Shown: positions 10,759-22,927 of the stretch, one piece after another
Position numbering within the stretch: the first letter of the stretch is position 1
Layout: each line of letters begins with the position of its first letter
DNA from: Serpula lacrymans var. lacrymans S7.9
Lineage: Eukaryota; Basidiomycota; Agaricomycetes; Boletales; Serpulaceae
DNA: 64,000 bases
Assembly: GCF_000218685.1 (NCBI RefSeq)
Contig: NW_006763305.1
Coordinates: 187,762 to 251,761, forward strand
Direction of reading: 5' to 3'
Notes under the pieces: generated by a model
Databases searched by the model: none
The model's input: only the letters and a program-made list of their open reading frames with translations
Told to the model about the DNA's origin: nothing
Translations under genes and position numbers: made by a program

Positions 10759-13700
10759 ATGAGCTCTTCTGAAGATGAGATCATTGCCATAAGTGATGTT
10801 TCTGGCTCTGAAAGCGAAGATTACGCGCCTGCCGTGCAAAAACGCGTGAGTGATCCTGCTCACTTCCTGGCATACTTTTAGACGCAAGTGGCATTAGGCG
10901 ATAGCACCACCAAAGAAAACCATCAAAGCCAGCTCGAAGCCTACGAAACCTCCCGCGAAAGCAAAGCCAGCTGCTAAGAAGGTTCTCGCGGAGAAGGACG
11001 AGAACGCTGATGAGAGTATCATGGATGTGGACGATGTGATGATATCCGAAGATGATGAAGCTGGCCCGTCTCAGCCTAAACCCACAGTAGCGAAAAATGG
11101 GAAGAAGAAAACTGCCTCAGAGACATATACCAAAGTACCCTTGCTCATGATTCCAATACACGGGTCATTCATATAAAGATCCTATTGACAGCTATCCCAA
11201 TTGGAGCACATCCTCAAGCGTCCGGATTCATACATCGGGAGTGTTGAGACAATCACTCAAGCGCTCTGGACTTACGATGCGGACACGAAGCGCATGGTAC
11301 ACCGAGAGCTTAAGTACGTTCCAGGCTTTTTCAAAATAGTCGATGAGATTCTTGTCAATGCCGCAGACAACAAGGTTTATTCCTCCATTTTGCTCATTTA
11401 TGCTCAATACTGAACCAAAATTACAGATCAATGACAAGACAATGGATACCCTCAAGGTCACAATCGATGTCGATAATTCCACGATATCTGTCTTCAATAA
11501 TGGACGTGGTATCCCGATTGAGATGCACTCGACAGAGAAGATGTACATTCCAGAACTCATATTTGGGCACCTGCTTTCTTCTTCCAACTATGACGACGAC
11601 GAAAAGAAGCTAACTGGAGGACGTAACGGTTATGGTGCGAAACTCGCTAACATATACTCTCATGAGTTCACGATCGATACCGCCGACAAGAACTCTAGCC
11701 AGAAGTACAAACAAACATGGACCAATAATATGTCTAACGTTGGAAAGGCGAAAATCACCAAGAATTCCAAAAATGAAGAATACACTCGAGTAACCTTCAG
11801 ACCCGATCTCAAACGCTTTGGGATGGACAGTATTGACGAAGATACTGTCTCCCTGCTCAAGAAACGTGTATATGATATGGCTGGTACTATCAGGGATGTG
11901 AAGGTCTTCCTCAATGACGAACGGCTCAAGATTAAAAACTTCAAACAATATGTCGAACTTTATCTCAATTCTGTCGCTGCCGAGGCCGCTGAAGCCTCTG
12001 GTGGTGCTGCACAGGCTAAGCCTACGGTCATCCACGAACAAGTAGGACCGCGGTGGGAGGTGGCATTTGCCGTATCCGACGGGTCCTTTCAACAAGTATC
12101 GTTTGCCAACTCTATAGCCACGACGAAAGGCGGTACACATGTCACATTGATTTCTGATCAACTTGCGAAGAATTTGATTGCGGCTATAACAAAGAAGAAC
12201 AAGGCTGCCACAGTCAAACCTGCACAGATCAAGAACCATATGTGGATTTTTGTCAATGCCTTGATAGAAAATCCGACGTTTGACAGTCAAACGAAAGAGA
12301 CTCTGACGCTTCCTGCTGGGAAATTTGGGACAAAGCCTGTACTCTCGGAAGAATTTATGAAAAAAGGTAAATTCCCTTTGTGTTTCGATGATGACGACTT
12401 ATGATATTCTGTTATATAGTCCAAAAGTCGACAATCATTGATAATATATTGAATTGGGCAAAATTCAAGGCAGACCAACAAATCAAGAAAACCGACGGAA
12501 GCAAACGTAACCGGTAAGACGCTATCAGGACTCCCGTCCGAGTTTCTCATCATCTGGCTCGATGACTCTACAGACTGACTGGCCTGCCCAAGCTTGCTGA
12601 TGCAAACAATGCTGGCACAAGAAATGCTGAAAAATGCACTCTCATTCTCACTGAAGGTGACTCTGCCAAAGTCTTGCCGTCGCTGGGCTTGGGGTCGTTG
12701 GCCGAGACAATTTCGGAGTATTCCCTTTGAGGGGAAAGTTGTTAAATGTACGAGAAGCCAAGCACGATCAGATAATGAAGAATGAAGAAATCCAGAACAT
12801 TAAGAAAATCATGGGGCTTCAGCACAATAAGGTGTATAGTGGCATCGGTAGTTTGAGGTACGGACGGTTGATGATCATGACGGACCAGGTAGATTTTAGT
12901 GCCTTTTTTGGTGTGGTTCAACTATTAAACCTATGGTTCAAAGGATCACGATGGCTCTCACATTAAAGGACTCTTGATCAATTTTTTGGACCACTTTTTT
13001 CCCTCTCTTCTAAAGATACCCAACTTTTTGGTGGAGTTTGTCACTCCTATTGTCAGAGTGGGTATTGCTTCGTCCATCTTCGACCCTCCCCTGACGCTGA
13101 ATGAAACATCTTTGCGGAATATAGGTTAGCAAAGGGAAGCAGCGTATTGACTTTTTCACCATTCCTGAGTACGAGCAGTGGGTGGAGGATACTCCAGATG
13201 CTCATAAGTGGGACGCCAAGTACTTCAAGGTGTGTGAAGGAACTTCTATAAGGCCTATCTCGCAATAACTAGTTCTATAGGGTCTAGGAACTAGCAGCGA
13301 CTCCGATGCTCGACTTTATTTTAGTAACATGGCCAAACACATGATTCCCTTTGCTGCTACCCAGGATGGCGACAAGGAGTTAATTGAATTAGCTTTCAGC
13401 AAGAAAAAAGCAGACGAGCGAAAAGAATGGTTGCGTCAATTCAAGGTCGCCTCCGTTTGTGTACTGTCTACTTCGAGAAAGCTTAATTAGTATTTGAAAG
13501 GCTGGAACATATTTGGACCACAACATAGATGAAATTTCCTACTCGGACTTTATCAACAGGGAACTTATACTTTTCTCGATGGCGGATAATATTCGATCTA
13601 TTCCTGCTCTTGCCGATGGTCTCAAACCCGGGCAGAGGAAGGTTATATGGGGCTGCTTCAAGCGCAAGCTTAAGAAAGAGATCAAGGTCAGATACTTGCA

Positions 13701-16134
13701 TTTTCTTTGCTACATTTCTTCATTCTGTTATGATTCACAGGTGGCCCAACTCGTCGGTTATATATCTGAAGTAGCCGCTTACCATCACGGCGAAGCCAGC
13801 TTAACCATGACTATCGTCAACTTGGCGCAAGACTACGTTGGGAGCAATAATGTCAATCTACTGCTGCCGAATGGACAGTACGGCACACGAGATCAAGGGG
13901 GCAAAGACCATGCGTCTGCGAGATATATCTTTACCGAGCTGTCGCCGCTCGCTAGGACTATATACAATCCTGCTGACGATCCATTGCTGACTTATCTGAA
14001 AGAAGATAACGACTGGATTGAACCAGAATACTATTTGCCTGTCATTCCTCTTGTACTCATCAATGGTGCTGAGGGGATCGGCACTGGTAAGTTGGTCAGA
14101 ATGTTAGAATGTTAATTGTTCTAATGTGAATATCAGGCTGGAGTACATCGATACCCTGTTACAATCCCGAAGATATTGTCAACAACATCCGCAGAATGAT
14201 GGCTGGCGAAGAGTTGGTGCCAATGCTGCCTTGGTGGCGAGGCTTCAAAGGCACCATCAAGAAAGTAGGAGATTACAAGTATGATGTTATTGGTGTCGCA
14301 AGGAAAATCAATGATACCACGGTAGAGATCACCGAACTGCCTATCCACAAATGGACTCAAAACTACAAAGCCGAGTTGGAGGCCATGATTGGCGAGAAAG
14401 GAGAAGGGATTATCAAGGTCAGTCCTCTGGGCTCATCTTCAAGTGTTTATTGCACTCACCATCACTATCGTTGTACAGGATTACAAAGAACATCATGATA
14501 ACGTTAACATTCATTTCGTCATCACGATGTCCCCGAAGGATCTCGAAAAGGCGGAAGAACAAGGCTTAACGGAATTCTTCAAACTTACCTCGAAAATCAA
14601 CACAAGCAACATGATATGCTTCAACCTCGATGGGAAGATTCAGAAATACCAAACGCCTGAAGAAATCATTGAAGAGTTTTTCCCCAAGCGGCTTGCTTGT
14701 TACCAGAGTCGAAAAGTGAGTCAAGGTCCAGAATATCAATATTACATAATGTTTAGCTAACTAACTTGACATTCAATGTAGGACTACTTGGCAAATGAGC
14801 TCCAGACCCAATTTGAGAGGTTGTCTAACCAGGCACGATTCGTGAAAATGATTGTCGATAAAGAGCTTATAGTTGCAAACCGCAAAAAAGCGGATATCAT
14901 CTCGGAACTGCGAAAGCTGAAATTCCGCCCATTCCCCAAAGTTGTGAAGGCTAAAGCTGCTGGAGAGGCCGAAGACGCTGAAGAAGAGGAAGACGAAACT
15001 AGTAACACATCTACCGATTACGATTATCTTTTGGGGATGGCGATATGGAGCTTGACTTCGGAAAAGGTTTATTCACACTTGCTCGAACGTTCAGAATAAT
15101 CCTCTGACCTCTGGCACACAGATTGAAAAACTTTTACAACAAGCTCAGGAGAAGGAGGCGGAGTTGCTCATCCTCCTCGAGCGAACACCTGTGAAGATGT
15201 GGAATGAAGATTTAGATATGTTTATGGCCGAATGGCAGGTAATTCATAGTCTCTTGCGGTCCCACGGTAATTTTCATTTTCTGAATATTTTTCTAGAAAA
15301 ACTGTGAACAATGGGAGAATAAGTCGCTGTTAGATGCAAATGGCAAACGAGTGAAGCGAAAACAGGCCACCCTAGAAACCAGGAAGTCTCTTTCTGGTCC
15401 TGGCAAGAAGAAAGCGCATGCTTCTGACGACTCTGATTACGATGTCAAACCTAAGAAGGCACCTGCCAAACCGAGGAAACCAGCCGAACCAAAGGCCACA
15501 GCGAAGAATGCGACAGCAGGCTCATCTAAAGTAAAGAAAGAAGAAGATATCGAAGTGGCACCTGTTATAGCGAAAGTGCAACAAGCATCAGCGAAACGGA
15601 AGACGTCAGTTTTTAAAGTCTTCATCTCAGTCACTTTGTTCTTATGTTGATTGTGTTGACAGTTCTGACATCGCTGAAGACGATAGTGACGACGATATGT
15701 ACATTAAACCTGCAGCAAAGAAGAAGAAAGAAGCTCAAGCGTCGGTAACGGATTTCTTTGATAAGATGCCCAGTGGACCTTCCGAGACTACTAAGAAGAC
15801 CACAGTACGAAAGGCATCAGGTAGCAAGTTAAATGCTCCTGCTAAAAAAACGGCACCCAAGCGACGAGTTGATGATAGTGACGATGACCTAGAAATGAGT
15901 GCTGCGTCAGGTAGCAAGCCAAAGGCTCCTGTTAAGAAAACGGCACCCAAGCGACGAGTCGAGGATAGCGATGATGACCTAGAAATCAGTGTTGCATCCG
16001 AAGGATCGGAACCCGCCGTTGCTCGGGCTGCTCCTCCTAAACGAGCTGCAAGAGTAAAGGCAAAGAAGTACATCGAGGTAGACTCGGATTCAGAAGATGG
16101 TGGGGGAGGAGATGATTCGATGTTTGAGGACTAG
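10759..16134 (+). CDS. TOP2: DNA topoisomerase II, with a frameshift in the TOPRIM region
   Basis: Nuclear type IIA topoisomerase that passes one duplex through another. The order is: acidic/basic N-terminus; ATPase domain with MEHILKRPDSYIGS (11201), VDEILVNAADNK, NNGRGIPIEMH and GGRNGYGAKLANIYS; transducer; TOPRIM start CTLILTEGDSAK (12640-12670) and RGKLLNVREAKHDQI (12729); the winged-helix active site GGKDHASARYIFTELS (13897-13940), whose RY pair matches the catalytic Arg-Tyr of yeast Top2; then VLINGAEGIGTGWS, coiled-coil gate, and a K/S/D-rich C-terminal tail ending at 16134. More than ten introns are inferred. A one-base deletion in an A-run at 12668-12670 puts the rest of TOPRIM out of frame, and a TGA follows in the upstream frame. 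No intron explains it, because conserved residues lie immediately on both sides. It is either a sequence error or a disabling mutation in an otherwise intact essential gene. Confidence 0.92.
15820..15999 (+). repeat. 90-bp tandem duplication in TOP2 C-terminal tail
   Basis: Two adjacent 90-bp units begin at 15820 and 15910. Each encodes about 30 aa with the block KKTAPKRRV followed by an acidic DSDDDLE patch. They differ at several third positions, so the duplication is not brand-new. It lies in the poorly conserved, charged tail, where lysine-rich and acidic serine patches commonly mediate nuclear localisation and phospho-regulation. Confidence 0.8.
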
Positions 16135-16590
16135 AACGTCGTGCCCGGTTAGGATTTCTCCTTTGAGCACTGCTTTTAAATATTTTATTTCCCAATGTTT
16201 CGTTTGCTTCGTCGTTCGTGTATCAATGTTGGTCGATACCACAAACTTGATCTGAATATTATTATGCATGAAAGCTTTGATATAGCCTGAGAGAATCAAT
16301 AGACTAGTGCCACGTGCACGTGGCTGTGAGCGAGGCTAGCGAATTTATGTGTGCTTCGGTTTCTTGTGTTCTTGGTCTGTCCTTTAGCAAAGGATCCTTC
16401 GTCGACAGAAGGGTTTTGTCGAGGGACGCGCTCTGCGCATATATCCTTGAGTCTTGATATCCTTTTGCGCCCATACCACGTCTTCCTGAGTACGCGTACG
16501 ATATCATCCACCTTTTTTCCTCATCATTTTTTTGACACAACACTTAGCCTCCAGTGTGTAAACCCCAGTGGTCTTCTGAAATACCCCATA

Positions 16591-19500
16591 ATGTCTTCTC
16601 ATCCTCGCCAACCACTTCCCCGCCTAAGCATTCCTCCTTCTCTCAATATGCAGCAACCTTTAGCATATGATGGCCGTCAACCTATGTATTCTCCTGCTCT
16701 TCCTACCTCTATCCAGCAGAGTTATCATCCTCCTTTCCCCATGAATGGACTTGCTCTGCAGACACCTATGCAACCATATTTTGCTCCTCAAATTCCTAAT
16801 GCGCCTGGCCGACCTCCATATGGGTATCACAAAGGTCACGCAAGTATAGCACACCTCTCAGCTGGGATGCCCCAAAGCGCCGTCCCAATGACGCCTTTAG
16901 GGCAAGGTTTTCCTACGCCCATGATGCTTGGGAACAATATGCCATACGGTCAACAATTTGTTCCTAGAAATCGAAGAGCTCCTAGCATCAGTATCGGGGG
17001 CCCACCAAAAGCAGCGCTGGGAGGTCCAGGACGGAAGCATAGCCCAATGCCTCCTCAGCTGGCCAGCTCCTCAGTTGCGACTACGGGCGCCAAGGGTAGG
17101 AAGCTAACCGTGAATCTTCCTCAAGAAACGATTAATGGTCAGGACGGCGAACTTCCCTCACGTCCGACTTGGGCCCGAGATCCGATACCAGCTTGCACGC
17201 CAATGGAGCCGCATGCTGATCCTCTAGAGCTGCTGACTGCCGAAGCATATCCTTCAGACGCGTGGCGCCATACAGTTCCGGGCACTCTAGAAGTATTTTT
17301 GCCTGGAAAGGTTGTTGTTTTATTATCAACCTACTTCTTCTACTGCTGATAGTCTACTACGTTCATAGGGTGCGTGGGAAGCTATCAAGCAACGAGTAAT
17401 TGAAGAGAAACTGGAGAAACTGGGCGTGGAACGCGGATCGGGCAGTAATGTTATGATTCATGCTCCTCATGCACGAGCTGCCTCGGTATGGATCAAAATT
17501 ACTACTAGTATTCATGTGGCCGTTACAATATTGTTTTTAGATATCTTCTCCTGCGGACCCATCTTTACTATATTTCAAGCTCAACAAGTTGCAGCAATCT
17601 CAAAATACGTCGGCCACGAACTCATTATCGACGTCCCCTGGTCTACCTTTGAATCTGTCTCCTTCCCCTGGTCTCCAATTGCCCCCACGGTTTCAGAACA
17701 GGCATGGCCATAGTATGTCTCTCGCACAACCTTCTGCTCTTCAGTCACAGTTTTATAATCCTACTGCGTCATTCAATCCATTCGGTCCGAATGCTATACT
17801 TGGTTCAGACCAAATCATGAATGAAGAAGGCTCTCCAGAACCTCCATCGGTCGTAGATGATGGTATTCATGCCCCTCAAGGCCGTGTACCTTTGATCGTC
17901 TCGTCGCTTGCACCGAGGTCCATAAGTCGCACAGACAGTCGCCCCGATTTTATTCGTGGTTTTGGTTTGGATATCCCTGAAGAGGATGAAGAAGAGTTAC
18001 AAGATAATGAATTTGTAGAGTTATCTCGAGACCATGACAACTTGGTTGCTGAAAGCGAAGATGTCGCCCAGGATGAAGTTGCAGTGGACATCTCTCAGGC
18101 AAATCAAGATGGTTTGTCTACTGCTGCGCAAAGCAGGTTGCACTCGAGACATGTGTCGCGATTGTCGCATACTTTATCTCTTCGCTCTGTAGGAGGAATT
18201 GTAGATGGTAATTCATCAGATAACGTTGGCATTATACCTGTTCGCAGTCCTGCGGGCAACCCCGACGTCGACGATTTAGACGAAGAAGCTGTAGATGAAT
18301 GGACAGGATCAGAAGACCTACGTATGGGGGCTGAAAAGTCTGAAGATGAGGTAAGCTCTACCATTCTTGATTTGCCTGTCGAGATTTTCTCATAGCCAGT
18401 AGGAGAGTATCGGAGAGTGGTCAAACCCTTCAGACGAAGAGAGGGCCCGACAGGAGAGGGTTCATCGACGCATACTTCGCCATAGCCAGCATGAGTTGGA
18501 GATACCAAGGCGATTGCCCAACTTCCCTCGCCCCCCTGGTACTTTCGTCGTTTCGCTATCCAACGATGATGATGTCCTTTCTAATCCCAGTGAAGAGGAA
18601 CACTTCCGTTCAGATCAGCACGTCCCTTATGCGGGACCCAATGCAAGCGATTTATTCGTTAGGCCATCGTCGACGTCAACAAACGGTAGAGTTCCGCGCC
18701 CTCTTCCTCCACTGCCTCATTCGCGGGGAACCTCCGGCCATTTCTCCGTTCATGACCCTGCTTTGGCACACTCTCGATCTACTTCCGAGCATATGAAGGG
18801 TCCACCTGAAAAGTCGCATACTGCTGCTGCGTCGTCTTCTGCAGGCGCCTTGAATCCGCATGCAAAGCCTTTCGTATTTGGCACTCATCGGTTATCAGGG
18901 TCGTGGTCAACTGAAGCTATCGTTCTACCACAAGCACCTGCGGTTGGTCATGTACGTGTCCCGTCATTAGGTAAACCTTTGAATGCGGCTGCACAAGAGT
19001 TCAAGCCTGGTGGACTGAATGGTTTCACATTCCGCCCACCTCCTGGCGTTCCCCAGTTGACGTTCCCTACTCCTCTCGAGCAACCACGTCCTTTGCCTGT
19101 GCCTCCTGTCAAACCCTCTCCCGCACGGGCTCAACAAGGCAGAGAAAAGAGACAACGTCGCGAATCACTCACTTCTTTGGACGGTGATGACGAAGACGGC
19201 AAGGAATCGATGTCCTCGTTCAGGTTCCCTCCCGCAAACGAATCTCCGCGCAGTATGCGACGATCAGCTCCCACTACTCCACGAAAACTGGAGTCTCATA
19301 GTGAAGATTCTGTCGAAGGAGCGACGCAAGCCCTGACTTTTGCCGGTTTCCCGTCCGCTATGTCGATGTCTCCGAGGGAAATCACACCTTTCACTCACGA
19401 GCAAGATGATGAGGCAAATGGTATCCCCGTTCTTCCACACAGTGACATTTATGCTTCACCGGTAGAGACGATGCCCACCATCATGCCCGCGAAGTCGAAA

Positions 19501-22500
19501 CGTGCACCGATTCCTTTAGACTTCAAACGTCCCATTTCAAGTAACACTGTTCCTGCAGGTCTTTTCAAGGCGCTTGTCGGTGAGGAGAAAACACGTCGAA
19601 CAGTTCGTTCTCGTCTAAGTTCACGCGAGATCTTTGAGCACTCCCATCGACCATCTCTTGATGATCTCACCGTTCCCACGATCTCGCGCACTATATCCAA
19701 GAGTCGGTTTGTTACAGATCCTGTGCACAGAAGGGAGTCGTCACAAGAGTCGGTCGATCTATTCACACCTGCCTTGAAAAGGAGGTCATCTTTACCTGCT
19801 TTGAACAGTTCTCACGATTCTTCTTTATCAAACGTATCTATTCCTGCATTGAACCTCACGAAGCGTCTAGAAGTTCAACAGTACGAGGAAAGACTGGAAG
19901 CCCTCTTGGACGAGAAATTCCAAATACTTCAACGAGAACTGTCTCAACATAATGGAGTCAGCGAGCGCCCTATAAACCAGTCTACTGAAGCGATGATTAC
20001 CGAAGTCGTTACGTTATTCCGTGCTCAACTCCAGGAGTCCGCTGCACGAGGTTTAGAAGACAGTCAGATGGACGCTCGAGGCGAACTCGATCTTGAGTTG
20101 ATCAAAGATGTCGTCCAGCAAGGCCACGCCGAGTCACGCGTGTTACTTCAGGCAGAGCTTAGAGATATTGTTCAGCGTTTGGATTCACAGATGCGGTCGG
20201 TCAACGTGGATCCCACAAATATGATACATGCGATGGAACAGATGAGCACACGCAGTCTACAAGTGCTCATGAATAATATATCTCAGTTATCCGCGAAGAT
20301 CGAAACCAACAACGGTCGCTTCTTCTCTACGCAATATGAAAGGGAATCTCTGGTCAAGGAAATGATGTCTGCATTAACGCCAACTATCGCAGCCCTTCGT
20401 CCGGAACCCGTTGATTACGATTATTTGACTTCTCAGCTCAGTCAAGCAGTCAAACCTAATATTTCGCAACTGATTGACCTCGCCTCAGATAAGAGAGAAA
20501 CAGCAGAGCTTATAGTGGGCAGTTTATTGCCTATCTTACCTCGCCTGGTCCCGGCTTCAAATCTGGATACCAACTCAATCGTTGCTCACATCACGACTGA
20601 AGTTCGTCGTGTGATTGCTCCGATTGATGCACACGAAATAAAAGAACAGGTTGCCGACCTCGTCGTGGAACGATTGGATTCTCGTCTGGCTGTGCGTGAC
20701 AAGTTGTTCAATGTAGACAATTTGTCAGCGAAAGTGACCGAAACGGTTTCTGGTCTGCTGGAGCCGGTGAAGAGCCTTAATCCCAAGCTAGATCTCTTGT
20801 TAGAGGCACAACAAGCCTTGTCATTGCATCACGAACGTCTACCAAACATGCGCGATGATATTCTTAGCCTTCTTTCTGATCTTCCTTCTCAGCTCACAGA
20901 AGCAACTCGTGCTTTTGAAGATGCTAAGGCGCACCACTCTCAAGCAACTTCCAGCAATAGCGATGAAAAACACAAAGAAATCATGGAATATATGCAGTCT
21001 GTTGCAGGGACCTTCGCGGAAGGACAAATGTCGGCAAACCGTCAGAACGATGAAGTCGTTTCGCTTCAAAAGTCTATTCACAAAGACGTCGTTGATCGTC
21101 TAAGCGCCCTCCCAGAGGATTTGTCATCAGCTATCAATGTTTTGCAGGCTGCGCATGCCGAGTTTGCTTCTTCTCGAGAGGCTTCGAAACGCGACCTGGA
21201 CGAGATTCGTAAATTGAGGGCGGCAAATAGTGATCTCCAAGTTCAGTTGGCAAAAGCTCGCGGCGCTCACGGGCAAGTACGAGTAGAGAAGGACAATTAT
21301 AGCGAAAGGCTTAGAGCTGTTGAAGCTGAGCGGGATCGTCTCCGTATCCGGATGGAAGAACTTCAAGATGCTGTCAAATCAAAAGCAATAGAGTCCTCGA
21401 CAATCGAATCACGGAACAGGGAATTGGAAGATGCCCTTTCTCAAAGTCTCGCTCGACTGAAAGCCTCTGACGTAGCCATCCAGGGTAATCAAGAGCGTAT
21501 CAGCGAACTCGAAAACATTAACCGCGAAAGCGTGACTGAAACGCAAAGCTTAATAACTAAAGTTCGTGGTATCTTTCAATTGCCCCTTCTTTTACCTGAT
21601 GTGTGATCGATCCTACAGGTGGAGTTGCTTGATAATCATATTAAACTCCTGTCAAACGAGAAAAATGCTACAAACGAGGCTCTGACAACCCTACAGAAGG
21701 AACATGAACGCCTTTCGTCGCAACAAAGCCACTGGGACGATCTCCATCGTGCATCGGAACAGATTCAAACACTTACTACTCTCATCGGACAAGCTGATAA
21801 CGAAGAATTAAGTGAGTTGAGGCGAAGTCGAGACCGAAGTAAAGCCCTCGAAGTCGATCACGCAGCTCTTCAAAAGCGGTTCAGAGATCAAGAGAACAAA
21901 GCAACAAATAGCGAGCGAGCAGCCAATGCTGCGCGTCAAAGCTTAGTCCAAGCTCAACAGCGCTCCTCGGAGTGGGAAAAGCGAGCTAAAGAATATGAAG
22001 AGGAGCTAGAGGCAATGCGAAGCAAGTTGGACCATGTGGAGCAGACTCATGTACAGCTAGATGCCGACTTCTCATTGGCTAAGCTTCAGTTGGAAGAAAA
22101 AGACGCAGAAGAACGTTTAAGCAAGGTAAGCCCCCCAAGTGACCATCTCACATGTGAAGTGACTGACTTTACATTTTTATAGGATCGTGAAAATAAGCTT
22201 CGAGATCAATTGGCTGTCCTCGAGTCTCGTGTCGCACAGCTACAAGTAGAGGTGCAACACTCCAACATGATATCCGCCCAGTCTAAAGGGGAACATCGAA
22301 AGCCCGATACTACCAATGTGCAATCACCTCCACGACCCGATTCGCGCGCTAGTACTATCTTTAGTGAAGGTCGCGCTAGTACACCATTAGGCCGAATAAA
22401 TGGTTCGCAATTTACACGCAGCGACACTCCACCTCAATCTTCTGTCTGGGATTCTATGCATGCACCGAAACGTTATCCTAATCTTGGGCCAGTGGCGCCA

Positions 22501-22599
22501 CGTCCACAAAGTTATTACCGTTCTCCATTAGCTTCACCTACACCCAGCACCGTCTCAATCACACCAACGCAAGGCGATGATGGTTGGTGGTACGCGTAG
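16591..22599 (+). CDS. Large proline/serine-rich coiled-coil protein, function unknown
   Basis: I do not recognise this protein. The start MSSHPRQPLPRLSIPPS (16591) follows a CT-rich leader. The frame is also open upstream to 16351, but that part has no leader-like M and looks like 5' UTR. Exons run to about 17307, then 17368-17486, 17542-18351, 18403-21563, 21620-22124 and 22184-22599, giving about 1,880 aa. Residues 1-240 are Pro/Gln/Met-rich. A compact, better-ordered segment (DPLELLTAEAYPSDAWRHTV through AWEAIKQRVIEEKLEKLGV) sits near 210-290. Then come long Ser/Pro/Asp-rich tracts with PPLPHS and PRPLPVPPVKPSP motifs that could bind SH3 domains. The last 600-700 residues are strongly heptad-like (for example LQVQLAKARGAHGQVRVEKD), indicating a long coiled coil. 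The tail is Ser/Pro-rich and ends GDDGWWYA-stop. A scaffold at the cytoskeleton or cell cortex is a guess only. Confidence 0.75.
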
Positions 22600-22927
22600 C
22601 ACTAATTCGTGTTTAATCTAGTACCCATTCTTGTCTTTGTTCTCGCAATTTTCCATATCTTGTTTAGTTTTCATTACATTCGTTAGTTTGCATCTATTTT
22701 CATTGGATTTCATGCTCATATATATATACCCTCATTTGTTGCTACATGTACAATCCAATGGGATCACATTAGTACGGAATAAGTGTTGCGTAATCAGAAA
22801 GTGTTGGAGTCTACTGTCCAGTAGATGGCCATATCCAATTCTGTACAGCATCTGTGGCCTCCTCTGGGTCATTAGGTATACTGGGGGAGGTCGTTTCAGG
22901 ATAATGCAATGAGAGGAACAAATAATC
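22600..22927. other. Convergent intergenic spacer
   Basis: About 330 bp of AT-rich sequence between the stops of the coiled-coil gene and the oxysterol-binding gene. No gene is seen; it should hold both 3' UTRs. Confidence 0.5.

Noticed and set aside
12653..12740. Cryptic intron as an explanation of the TOP2 frame change
   Set aside because: Conserved TOPRIM residues lie directly on both sides of the A-run, so there is no room for an intron.
12594..12785. Open frame overlapping the TOP2 frameshift
   Set aside because: It is a third, non-homologous frame; conserved Top2 residues are in the other two frames.
16351..16590. Upstream extension of the coiled-coil protein by 80 codons
   Set aside because: The frame is open but it starts from a non-ATG codon, and the sequence has leader-like composition; the ATG at 16591 is the natural start.
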